Source: Candidatus Zhuqueibacterota bacterium
GTDB lineage: Bacteria; Zhuqueibacterota; Zhuqueibacteria; Thermofontimicrobiales; Thiofontviventaceae
NCBI GenBank assembly: GCA_014729735.1
Contig: WJJN01000414.1
Location: 1 to 15,530, forward strand
Length of the DNA stretch: 15,530 nt
Direction: 5' to 3'
Every line of letters starts with the position of its first letter. The first letter of the stretch is position 1. The translations under genes and the position numbers were made by a program. The notes below the pieces were generated by a model. That model did no database searches, had not been told where the DNA came from, and worked only from the letters and a program-made list of their open reading frames with translations. Positions 8,278-14,888 of the stretch are shown piece by piece.

Positions 8278-9000
8278 CTAACGGGAACGGTAAAAGCGAT
8301 GTCTTTTTTCTTTTGTTTCCAAGTTATAATCTTTTAGAATCTTTCGCAGTTTCAAGACATTGGTTTTATGGAAGCCGAAGCGTTTCGTATTTAATTCTTT
8401 TTGAATTTTTAGGATACCCTTATTCGGATCTTCAATGACTATTATTTTCACTTTTTCTGCCAGCGGAAGGTTGACTTCATCGACACTTGTTTTCGATGTT
8501 GAAGACCATTTTTTCTTTTTCTTGGTGGGATCTTCTGTACTAGCGCGCGCCTTTGCTTTATCTGCCGGCGCTCCGACAGTTACATCTTCTTTTCTAACTT
8601 TAACAGGCTTTCTCTCGATACTCTTTGTGAGGTCCAAGCCCATCATTATATCAAAGTCATTAATCGCTTCTTCTATTGCCTCATAATAGTCAAGAATTTT
8701 ATTAAATTCAAGCATTGCAAACACTTCGTATACGTCAGGCGTCATTTGGGCAATCTTGAGATCGCCACCGTATTCCCGTATACCCCTTAATTCTCCGACA
8801 AACACCCCCCATCCGGCACTACTTACATAATTTACGCCTCCCATATCTACTATAAACTGATGTATATTCTTGTGCAACAAGTTTGACAGATATCCACTCA
8901 CTTCCGTTGAGGTTGTTGTATCAACATATCCCTTGATTTTTAAAAGAGCGATATCTCCCCGCGCTCCGATTCGATTTACATTAATAGCGATTCCTTGCAT
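8278..9000 (-). CDS. STAS-domain protein with basic linker and HTH-like C-terminal domain
   Basis: A 240-residue protein. Residues about 5-112 form a STAS (anti-sigma-factor antagonist) domain: IALLKIKGYVDTTTSTEV (17-34) and DMGGVNYVSSAGWGVF (52-67), where Ser60/Ser61 fall at the serine that is phosphorylated in SpoIIAA-type proteins. Residues about 125-178 are a Lys/Ser/Ala-rich linker with a run of lysines (160-164). Residues about 179-240 form a separate, strongly basic domain (GILKIQKELNTKRFGFHKTN, then a second helix and KEKRHRFYRSR) that reads like a winged-helix/HTH DNA-binding fold; this is inference by pattern. I chose the ATG at 9000 because AAAGG lies upstream and the STAS fold starts soon after; a TTG at 9045 has no good ribosome site. 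It is first in the EPS operon, behind a sigma-54 promoter, with no PP2C phosphatase or anti-sigma kinase in view. It is probably a regulator of EPS synthesis. Confidence 0.85.
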   Translation of the reverse strand: MQGIAINVNRIGARGDIALLKIKGYVDTTTSTEVSGYLSNLLHKNIHQFIVDMGGVNYVSSAGWGVFVGELRGIREYGGDLKIAQMTPDVYEVFAMLEFNKILDYYEAIEEAINDFDIMMGLDLTKSIERKPVKVRKEDVTVGAPADKAKARASTEDPTKKKKKWSSTSKTSVDEVNLPLAEKVKIIVIEDPNKGILKIQKELNTKRFGFHKTNVLKLRKILKDYNLETKEKRHRFYRSR

Positions 9001-9034
9001 TGGTATTTTAAGACCTTTCCGATTTAATATTTGG

Positions 9035-9045
9035 TTGCAGTGCAA
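9035..9045. promoter_or_regulatory. Palindrome in the 5' leader of the STAS gene
   Basis: TTGCAGTGCAA is a perfect 5+1+5 inverted repeat between the sigma-54 promoter and the STAS start. It could be an operator or a small RNA hairpin. Nothing else in the sequence says which, and chance is possible. Confidence 0.3.
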
Positions 9046-9070
9046 GGAGTTTATCAGTTATCCGGTCTGT

Positions 9071-9086
9071 TGCAAATTAAATGCCA
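9071..9086 (-). promoter_or_regulatory. Sigma-54 (RpoN) promoter, -24/-12 elements, for the EPS operon
   Basis: On the minus strand the site reads TGGCATTTAATTTGCA. The GG of the -24 element and the GC of the -12 element are separated by exactly 10 bases, and only the C of TGGCAC differs from the consensus TGGCAC-N5-TTGCW. Transcription would start near 9060, giving a leader of about 60 bases to the ATG at 9000. The site lies in the 227-base gap between the glgA stop and the STAS gene, in the correct orientation and at the head of the EPS operon. Confidence 0.75.
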
Positions 9087-9144
9087 CCTGATTAAATAGT
9101 TATGTAAGATGTTTATTCTCTAAAGTTATTCAAAAACTGTTTAT

Positions 9145-9190
9145 ATTTTACGGATAAAATTCCATGTGTTGACTCGAAACAATGTTACAT
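9145..9190. promoter_or_regulatory. Cluster of inverted repeats upstream of the sigma-54 promoter (possible activator site)
   Basis: Three short dyads lie about 60-105 bases upstream of the -24 element. They are ATTTTA-CGGA-TAAAAT (9145-9160), an imperfect pair CATGTGTT...AACAATG (9163-9184) and ATGT-T-ACAT (9182-9190). Enhancer-binding proteins that drive sigma-54 usually bind dyads in this distance range. The region is AT-rich, so each repeat alone could be chance. Confidence 0.25.
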
Positions 9191-9227
9191 AATGAAACAG
9201 AAAAACATAATTTTATTACAGTTAATT

Positions 9228-10706
9228 TCACTTTAGCAATTTGCGATAAAGTTTTTCATAATGCTTTGCAGACACATCCCATGAAAATTCCTTTGCCATC
9301 GCATTTTGAATTATTTTGTTCCACACTGGTTTGTCTTTAAACACTTCCACTGCCTTATTTATCGTCTTTAACAACTCTTTTCCTGAATATTTTTTAAAAA
9401 TAAAACCGGTTCCGTTTTCACGTTTCCCTTCAAAATTAATAATCGTGTCCTTTAAACCACCCACCGAGCGCACAATCGGAATAGTACCGTATTTCAAGCT
9501 GTAAATCTGGTTTAATCCACAGGGCTCGAATTTGGAAGGCATTAAAAAAATATCCGATCCGGCTTCAATTAAGTGCGCCAGTTGATTATCAAACAGCAAA
9601 TTGATTCCTGTCTTATCAGGATATTTTTTTTGATACGATTCAAATATATCGTGATATTTTTTATCTCCGGTGCCTAACAAAACAAACTGCAAATTCATTT
9701 TCATCAAATCATCGAATATCTCTTCGATAAGATCAAATCCCTTCTGATCTGTCAGTCGGGATATAATTCCTATTACCGGTATCTCCGGTTCATATTTCAA
9801 ACCATTCCGAAGCGTGAGTTCTTTCTTACTAACAGATTTTCCGGAAAGATCGGTTGCGTCGTAATTTGACGGAATGAAACTATCGATTTTCGGATTCCAG
9901 ATCGAATAGTCAATGCCATTCACGATTCCATAGATATCTTCGGATCGGCTTTGCAATACACCCTGCAATCCGAATCCAACATCTTCATTTTGCTGAATTT
10001 CTTTTGCATAAGTTTTACTTACTGTGGTAATAATATCTGAATGCAGGATCCCGATTTTCAAAAAGTTTACCTTTCCCCAATACTCAATGCTACTGCCTGA
10101 ATAAAACAGAGCATCATCGATGTTCATCAATTTCAAAACATGTTTTGGAAAAAGCCCCTGATACGCAATGTTGTGGATCGTTAGCATTGTTCTAATACCT
10201 TCGTAAAACGGATCGTTTCGATGGTGTAATTTCAGAAAAAGGGGAATAAGCGATACCTGCCAGTCATTGATATGAATAATATCAGGTCGCCAATCCAATG
10301 CCCTGATCATTTCCAGTATTGCTTTGTTAAAAAATATGAACCTCTCGGCATTATCGCTCCAATCCTCGTTTGTCTCAGGATTGCGATACAACTCCTGTCG
10401 GTTATAATAATGATCGTTACCAATTAAATAGGTTTTCACTTCCGGGTTACGAAGAAATGTTGAACCGATATTCGCATTTTTAAATTCCGTTCCGATTTTA
10501 ATTTTAATGTTTTGAAAGTTTGTTTCGATATGGTCACCGTATAAATCTTTATCAATCGAGCCATACTCAGGCATTACAAGGCGAATATCATGTCCCAATG
10601 TTTTAAGAGCTTTCGGTAATGCGCCGGATACATCTGCCAAGCCTCCTGTTTTAGCCAATGGTGCAATTTCAGACGAAACGAATAGAATTTTAAACGTCGA
10701 TTTCAT
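9228..10706 (-). CDS. glgA: Glycogen synthase (ADP-glucose glucosyltransferase, GT5)
   Basis: A 492-residue GT-B enzyme that extends alpha-1,4-glucan from ADP-glucose; the length is normal for bacterial GlgA. The N-terminal signature is ILFVSSEIAPLAKTGGLADV (7-26), with Lys19 of KTGGL at the sugar-nucleotide site. HINDWQ (145-150), HNIAYQG (178-184), RLTDQKGFD (317-325) and the donor block PSKFEPCGLNQ (390-400, with the expected Glu394) are all present, followed by SVGGLKDT (414-421). The ATG at 10706 has GGAG five bases ahead; an in-frame GTG at 10712 overlaps that site and is less likely. It follows galT by 31 bases and is probably cotranscribed. No clear GC-rich terminator is visible after it. 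Confidence 0.96.
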   Translation of the reverse strand: MKSTFKILFVSSEIAPLAKTGGLADVSGALPKALKTLGHDIRLVMPEYGSIDKDLYGDHIETNFQNIKIKIGTEFKNANIGSTFLRNPEVKTYLIGNDHYYNRQELYRNPETNEDWSDNAERFIFFNKAILEMIRALDWRPDIIHINDWQVSLIPLFLKLHHRNDPFYEGIRTMLTIHNIAYQGLFPKHVLKLMNIDDALFYSGSSIEYWGKVNFLKIGILHSDIITTVSKTYAKEIQQNEDVGFGLQGVLQSRSEDIYGIVNGIDYSIWNPKIDSFIPSNYDATDLSGKSVSKKELTLRNGLKYEPEIPVIGIISRLTDQKGFDLIEEIFDDLMKMNLQFVLLGTGDKKYHDIFESYQKKYPDKTGINLLFDNQLAHLIEAGSDIFLMPSKFEPCGLNQIYSLKYGTIPIVRSVGGLKDTIINFEGKRENGTGFIFKKYSGKELLKTINKAVEVFKDKPVWNKIIQNAMAKEFSWDVSAKHYEKLYRKLLK

Positions 10707-10737
10707 GAGCACTCCAACTTAATTTTCAATTAAATGG

Positions 10738-11760
10738 TTATTGCCCGCCTCCTTCGCGTAACAGTCTGGCTGCGTCTTCCGGTGGGACATGATTAATATA
10801 GAATCCGGATCCCCACTCGAATCCGGCAATTTTCGTTAATTTGGGAATAATTTCGATATGCCAATGATATTCATAATTACTTTCCTCCTGTTGCGGAGCT
10901 GTGTGAATTATGAAATTAAACGGCGGATTTCCAAGAGTCGTCTTTATTTTTTGCAAAATTTCTTTCATTAATTTTGCAAGTTCCAATGTATCATCGTATG
11001 AGATATCTTCAAATCGTGAAGAGTGATTTATCGGCATGACCCACGTTTCGAAAGGAAATCGAGCTGCAAACGGCTCGAGTGATACAAAATTCTTATTTGC
11101 TTTGACAATCCGGATATCCGTATGTAATTCCTGTCGAATGATATCGCAAAAGATACAACGTTCCTTATATTTATAATATTTTTGAGCTCCTTCCATTTCT
11201 TCCTGAACTCTTTTGGGAATAATCGGCGTAGCAATCATTTGAATATGTGAATGTGCGAGAGATGCTCCGGCTGCACTTCCATGATTTTTAAAAGCAAGAA
11301 TATATTTAAACCGAATATCTTTTTGTAAATCATTGATCCGTGTTTTTATTGCCCAGAAGATATCTCTTACGTGAATATCCGACAATTCACTCATATCAAG
11401 GTAGTGATCCGGCGTTTCGATGAGAACTTCATGAGCGCCGACACCATTCATTTTATCAAAAATTCCTTCTCCTCTTCTGAGCAACTCCCCCTCAATTTGA
11501 AGAGCCGGGAATTTATTCGAAACCACTCGAATTTTCCATCCAGGTGTATTCGGATCCGAACCATCGGGGCGTACCGAATATATTTCCGGGGGCGTTTTGT
11601 CTTCATTTCCGGGACAAAACGGACAGAAACCACCGGCTTTTTTCTCCGGTTCCACCGACCAGTCCAGAGGTCTTTTTCCTCGATCCGTCGATATAATTAC
11701 CCATCTGCCAATTATCGGATCTTTTCGTAATTCCGGTGGTGTTCGTTTTTCTTGAGCCAT
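10738..11760 (-). CDS. galT: Galactose-1-phosphate uridylyltransferase family protein (GalT-like)
   Basis: A 340-residue HIT-superfamily nucleotidyltransferase. GalT exchanges UMP between UDP-glucose and galactose-1-phosphate through a histidine adduct. Zinc-type CPFC (46-49) and GAHEV (109-113) are present. The active site reads AHSHIQ (169-174), so His170 is the likely metal ligand, His172 the nucleophile and Gln174 the conserved glutamine. A second-domain CIFC (202-205) and HWHIE (299-303) complete the family pattern. The middle residue of the HxH motif is Ser, not the Pro of E. coli GalT (HPH). With glgA directly downstream, an ADP-glucose phosphorylase-type or broader activity is possible. 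The ATG at 11760 has AAGGA eight bases upstream; a TTG at 11766 is less likely. The family is certain, the exact substrate less so. Confidence 0.88.
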   Translation of the reverse strand: MAQEKRTPPELRKDPIIGRWVIISTDRGKRPLDWSVEPEKKAGGFCPFCPGNEDKTPPEIYSVRPDGSDPNTPGWKIRVVSNKFPALQIEGELLRRGEGIFDKMNGVGAHEVLIETPDHYLDMSELSDIHVRDIFWAIKTRINDLQKDIRFKYILAFKNHGSAAGASLAHSHIQMIATPIIPKRVQEEMEGAQKYYKYKERCIFCDIIRQELHTDIRIVKANKNFVSLEPFAARFPFETWVMPINHSSRFEDISYDDTLELAKLMKEILQKIKTTLGNPPFNFIIHTAPQQEESNYEYHWHIEIIPKLTKIAGFEWGSGFYINHVPPEDAARLLREGGGQ

Positions 11761-11791
11761 AGACAATTTCCTTTATCGAGATAATCATCGA

Positions 11792-11821
11792 CTTATAACT
11801 GTAATAATTTAACGTTGATAA
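11792..11821 (-). promoter_or_regulatory. Candidate sigma-70 promoter for galT-glgA
   Basis: TTATCA (11816-11821) and TATAAG (11792-11797) on the minus strand are 18 bases apart, with 4/6 and 5/6 matches to consensus. A transcript would begin about 25 bases before the galT ATG. The site comes right after the upstream terminator, which is where a new promoter is needed. Confidence 0.4.
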
Positions 11822-11856
11822 AAATAAAGCTGGAAAAAACATATCTTTCCAGCTTT
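11821..11856 (-). terminator. Intrinsic terminator of the barrel-protein/lipoprotein unit
   Basis: AAAGCTGGAAA (11826-11836) and TTTCCAGCTTT (11846-11856) form an 11-bp perfect stem with a 9-base loop. On the minus strand it is followed by TATTTTTATC. It lies about 100 bases after the lipoprotein stop. The flanking T/A runs may give some activity on the plus strand too, but no plus-strand gene needs it. Confidence 0.85.
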
Positions 11857-11958
11857 TCAATATAAACAAATTCGAGATCAATTAAATAAAAGTCTGGTCA
11901 TCGAAACACGTACATTAAAATTTCGTAATTTCTCAACAAAACTTATGTCAAAAGAAAC

Positions 11959-12753
11959 CTATAATTGAGATAAATATTGTTGCGCTTTACTAACGTATTC
12001 GCTGTTTGGATAATCAGATACCAATCGGCTAAATTCTTCACGCGCCTTCTCTTTATCTCCCAATCGATAATAGCATAATCCCAATTTGAGTTGTGCGTCA
12101 TCGAACTTATTCGATTTACTAAAAGAAAAAACCTTTGTAAATTCTACAATTGCCTGGTTGAAATTACCTAATCCATAATAACTTTCGCCAATCCAGTATT
12201 GACAATTATCAGATAATGAATTATTGTAATCCCTGGCTAGTAAATCCTGAAAGCGACTGATTGCTGATTTATAATTTCGACTATTATACTCGGAAAGTGC
12301 AATATTATACTGTTCTTTGAAAGAACCTGTCGCCGCAGAATAGCTTTCCGGACGAGGCGTTTGTTCCAGGGAAGATTGTAGCTCATCTATTTTCTGATCT
12401 TTTAATGCGATTTCTGATTTTAAATTCGATATCTCAGAATCTTTCTGATCAAGTCGATTTTCCAGTCGATTTATCTCATCATTTAGTTCCGTAGCTTCTT
12501 CAGTCGGCTCAATCTCTTCTGAAGTTTGCTCGGAGGCTTCCTCTTTTGAAATACCTAATAATCTCAGTACTTCTGCCTCGTCATCGCTTGGTGCGGAGGA
12601 TTCTTCATCTTCCGGTATACCGAAAAGATCGTCGACATCTTCGCCCATCTCTTCGCGGCTTTCTGCATCGTTGTTTGGAGAATTAGCAGCACAGCCGAAT
12701 ATTAAAAACAGGGCGATTAATGTGATTAATAATTGCTTTAAAATGATTTTCAT
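11959..12753 (-). CDS. Lipoprotein with coiled coil and tetratricopeptide repeats (CpoB/YbgF-like arrangement)
   Basis: A 264-residue protein with an N-terminal signal ending LIFGC, so Cys21 is the likely lipidated residue (Phe at -2 is slightly unusual). Residues about 28-88 are very acidic and contain two similar short pieces, DDLFGIPEDEE (41-51) and LRLLGISKEEA (63-73). A coiled coil spans about 86-131. The C-terminal half (about 145-264) has three TPR units: YNIALSEYNSRNYKSAISRF, then one around 184-210 and one around 219-248. The order coiled coil then TPR is that of CpoB/YbgF, which coordinates the Tol-Pal system and outer-membrane constriction; no tol or pal gene is visible here, so that role is only suggestive. 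A GAGGGG site precedes the ATG, 12 bases after the barrel gene stop. Lipidation would need Lgt, which is encoded just upstream. Confidence 0.82.
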   Translation of the reverse strand: MKIILKQLLITLIALFLIFGCAANSPNNDAESREEMGEDVDDLFGIPEDEESSAPSDDEAEVLRLLGISKEEASEQTSEEIEPTEEATELNDEINRLENRLDQKDSEISNLKSEIALKDQKIDELQSSLEQTPRPESYSAATGSFKEQYNIALSEYNSRNYKSAISRFQDLLARDYNNSLSDNCQYWIGESYYGLGNFNQAIVEFTKVFSFSKSNKFDDAQLKLGLCYYRLGDKEKAREEFSRLVSDYPNSEYVSKAQQYLSQL

Positions 12754-12765
12754 TTTTGCCCCTCA

Positions 12766-13935
12766 CTATTTTTGTTTTCTTAAAATTATGTAACTTGCCG
12801 TACCCCAACCCAATAATGCGGCAGTGCCGTTCAATATCCGCCACAATTTCGGATTTCCGATAACATCTACATTCACAGGGCGCTTTGGCAAACCACAATA
12901 CCCGACTCCGCTTATCGCCTCATCAACCGCAATAACACAATACTCCAGACCCTGTTTCCTTACGAATTTACCCGGGATCGTACCCTGATATAGAATTCCA
13001 CCGAGATTTTGTAATTTTACAACACTCCAATGATTGAATCCTTTCGGGCGATATAGTACCGAAGCAACTTTTAGTTCTTTGTTCTCGAATATCTCAGCCT
13101 GTATATTGATATCACTGCCTGCCTCGATATCATTTATCGGATTATGAATAACAACCGGTGGGGTTGTATCTTTTTTATCTTGCATTTCGCTACTTTCCTG
13201 AACACTGGTCAGATGGGGAACACCATCCGGTTTGCCATCATGATCCATATATCCGTCTCTGTCTTCTGCCTGAGTCACTGACAAATCCAATTCATCCGGA
13301 ACTCCATCATTGTCTTTGTCGCCGCGGGTGCTTGTTCTGAAATAATATGTTAGACCGGCATAAAAATCGATGATGCCATCGTTTTCATCACCGCTGTCAT
13401 TCCTGTCAAGCCAATCCGTTAGAGAATAGCGGTACGTTGCTCCAATACTCAGAAACAGATTCCGCATTTTATTTAGAGTAAATTCAACGCCACCGCCGGC
13501 TTTGATAAATGAATCTACTCCCTCCATTCGTTCCTCGCTACCTGGGTATTTCAGCACAGTATCGTTATCCGTCGCCTCCCAATAGAATCCCCCTCCGCCT
13601 AACACAGCGTAAATATTCGCTTTGCTGAGAGGGAAAAAATTAAGAGTTAAATGAGCCTCGTACGGGAAAATAGTGGTTTTAAAATTTGTACTGTCATTAT
13701 CCCCCAATGTGGAATATCCTCCCTCAAAACCGAGGGAAACGAAATCATTTAGGTTGTATCCCAAGTTTCCGTAAATAAAAGGTTTAAGAGCGGGATTTTT
13801 AAAATCTCCTTCAAGTCGGTTAAATCCGGCTTTGAATCCGATGCCCATATCGCCTTTTCTCCCTCCGGCATACAAGGTTGCCCACAAAAAACTGAACAGC
13901 AACCATAACCATACTAATTCTTTCCGCCGTCTCAA
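12766..13935 (-). CDS. Outer-membrane beta-barrel protein with calcium-binding-type repeats, Ig-like domain and C-terminal helix
   Basis: A 389-residue protein of unknown specific function. Residues 1-23 form a signal peptide (cleavage near YAG). Residues about 28-200 alternate aromatic and small residues and end GLTYYFR, typical of a small OmpA-like barrel. Residues 205-240 hold aspartate-rich thrombospondin type 3-like calcium motifs (DKDNDGVPDELD, DRDGYMDHDGKPDG). From about 257 to 358 an Ig/fibronectin-like domain begins DTTPPVVIHNP, with Cys333 and Cys347 possibly paired. Residues 364-385 are a hydrophobic helix followed by RKQK. The start is the TTG at 13935, with GGAG eight bases upstream; the next in-frame ATG would remove the signal peptide. 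I see no OmpA peptidoglycan-binding domain. It is cotranscribed with the TPR lipoprotein, so a shared envelope role is likely. Confidence 0.82.
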   Translation of the reverse strand: MRRRKELVWLWLLFSFLWATLYAGGRKGDMGIGFKAGFNRLEGDFKNPALKPFIYGNLGYNLNDFVSLGFEGGYSTLGDNDSTNFKTTIFPYEAHLTLNFFPLSKANIYAVLGGGGFYWEATDNDTVLKYPGSEERMEGVDSFIKAGGGVEFTLNKMRNLFLSIGATYRYSLTDWLDRNDSGDENDGIIDFYAGLTYYFRTSTRGDKDNDGVPDELDLSVTQAEDRDGYMDHDGKPDGVPHLTSVQESSEMQDKKDTTPPVVIHNPINDIEAGSDINIQAEIFENKELKVASVLYRPKGFNHWSVVKLQNLGGILYQGTIPGKFVRKQGLEYCVIAVDEAISGVGYCGLPKRPVNVDVIGNPKLWRILNGTAALLGWGTASYIILRKQK

Positions 13936-13971
13936 GATTTTATCTCCATTTTTCGTAAATAAAAGAGTTTA

Positions 13972-13985
13972 AGTAATTTATTACT
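13972..13985. promoter_or_regulatory. AT-only palindrome at the predicted transcription start
   Basis: AGTAATTTATTACT has 6-base arms and a 2-base centre. It overlaps the expected start of the transcript from the promoter at 13989-14017, so it is placed where a repressor operator could act. In such AT-rich DNA it may be chance. Confidence 0.3.
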
Positions 13986-13988
13986 AAA

Positions 13989-14017
13989 AATGTATTAAAA
14001 TTTCTCAAAAAAGTCAA
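13989..14017 (-). promoter_or_regulatory. Sigma-70-type promoter for the barrel-protein gene
   Basis: TTGACT (14012-14017) and TACATT (13989-13994) on the minus strand are 17 bases apart, the ideal spacing, with 5/6 and 4/6 matches. The start would be near 13982, about 47 bases before the TTG start codon. It lies in the 118-base gap after lgt. Confidence 0.55.
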
Positions 14018-14053
14018 GAAGTATTTTCATTTTTAATTCAACATGCATGTGAT

Positions 14054-14866
14054 TTATTCACTTACTCTCTTAAACCTGAGTAGATTATAAATTATCAACA
14101 GGCTACCTCCCAATATCATCAACAAACTAATTCCCTGATTCAAAGAAATTGGCGTATTTCCAACTGTAAACAGAACCATACTTTCTTCATAATATCGAAA
14201 CAGATCCACGGTAAACCTGGAAATTCCGTAAAGTATAAGAAAAACATATAACAAAAAACCATCAAATTTCTTCCAGCGCTCTACCAGTAGTAGTACAACA
14301 AAAATCAGCAAACCGTATGCGGAGGAATATAATTGCGCCGGATGAATTGGTATATTCGTAAAATGATAACCCGCAGCGCTTTCCGAGGGAAAAATCATTG
14401 CCCAGGAAACATTTGTTGGAGTTCCGTAACAACAGCCATTTAAAAAGCATCCGATTCGAGTAATGAAAATTCCGAGACCCAATGAAGGCGCCATAATATC
14501 GGAAATTTTCAGCATTGGGAGTTTATTTAACTTCATATATAATAAAGCGAAAAACAGCGCTGCTAAAAAGCCTCCAAGCATCGTCAATCCTGCAATACCA
14601 ATCTGTCCGCTGCTTTGGAAAGGATTGATCACATCGAGCCAATTGCCTCGAAATTCATCCAGATGAAATATTACATATAAAAATCTGGCTCCTAAAATTG
14701 CGCTAATTACAATGACAACTGCAAGGTCCATAATTTTATTTGGATCTACACCTTGTTTTTTCGCTCGATACATGGCAAATAGAATGCCAATCAGAAAAGA
14801 AATTGCCAACATGAGTCCGTAGCTGTGAATTTCCAATGGTCCGATTTTGAATAGATTAGGATACAC
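14054..14866 (-). CDS. lgt: Prolipoprotein diacylglyceryl transferase
   Basis: A 270-residue inner-membrane enzyme that attaches diacylglycerol from phosphatidylglycerol to the lipobox cysteine of prolipoproteins, the first step of lipoprotein maturation. There are about seven hydrophobic segments. The Lgt signature is TRIGCFLNGCCYG (136-148), with Arg137 and Asn143 at the conserved positions; many Lgt proteins have GRLGNFxNxE here. HPAQLY (175-180) and YGISRFTVDLFRYYE (213-227) are the later conserved blocks. The position corresponding to E. coli His103 appears to be Leu97 (LTMLGG), a difference seen by eye. The start is GTG at 14866 with GAGAG upstream, 22 bases after the rodA stop, so the two are probably cotranscribed. 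The TPR lipoprotein encoded downstream is a plausible substrate. Confidence 0.95.
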   Translation of the reverse strand: MYPNLFKIGPLEIHSYGLMLAISFLIGILFAMYRAKKQGVDPNKIMDLAVVIVISAILGARFLYVIFHLDEFRGNWLDVINPFQSSGQIGIAGLTMLGGFLAALFFALLYMKLNKLPMLKISDIMAPSLGLGIFITRIGCFLNGCCYGTPTNVSWAMIFPSESAAGYHFTNIPIHPAQLYSSAYGLLIFVVLLLVERWKKFDGFLLYVFLILYGISRFTVDLFRYYEESMVLFTVGNTPISLNQGISLLMILGGSLLIIYNLLRFKRVSE

Positions 14867-14888
14867 TTTTACTCTCTATATTATTAAG

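Noticed and set aside
9001..9045. Longer STAS protein from the TTG at 9045
   Set aside because: No purine-rich site precedes it and the added residues do not belong to the STAS fold; the TTG lies inside a palindrome in the leader.
8179..9227. JUMPstart/ops element (GGCGGTAG) for RfaH-type antitermination
   Set aside because: I searched the gaps around the EPS leader on both strands and found no match.
11922..11958. TTGACA-like -35 box just after the lipoprotein gene
   Set aside because: The best -10 partner matches only 3 of 6 positions, and the site lies upstream of the strong terminator, so it could not serve galT well.
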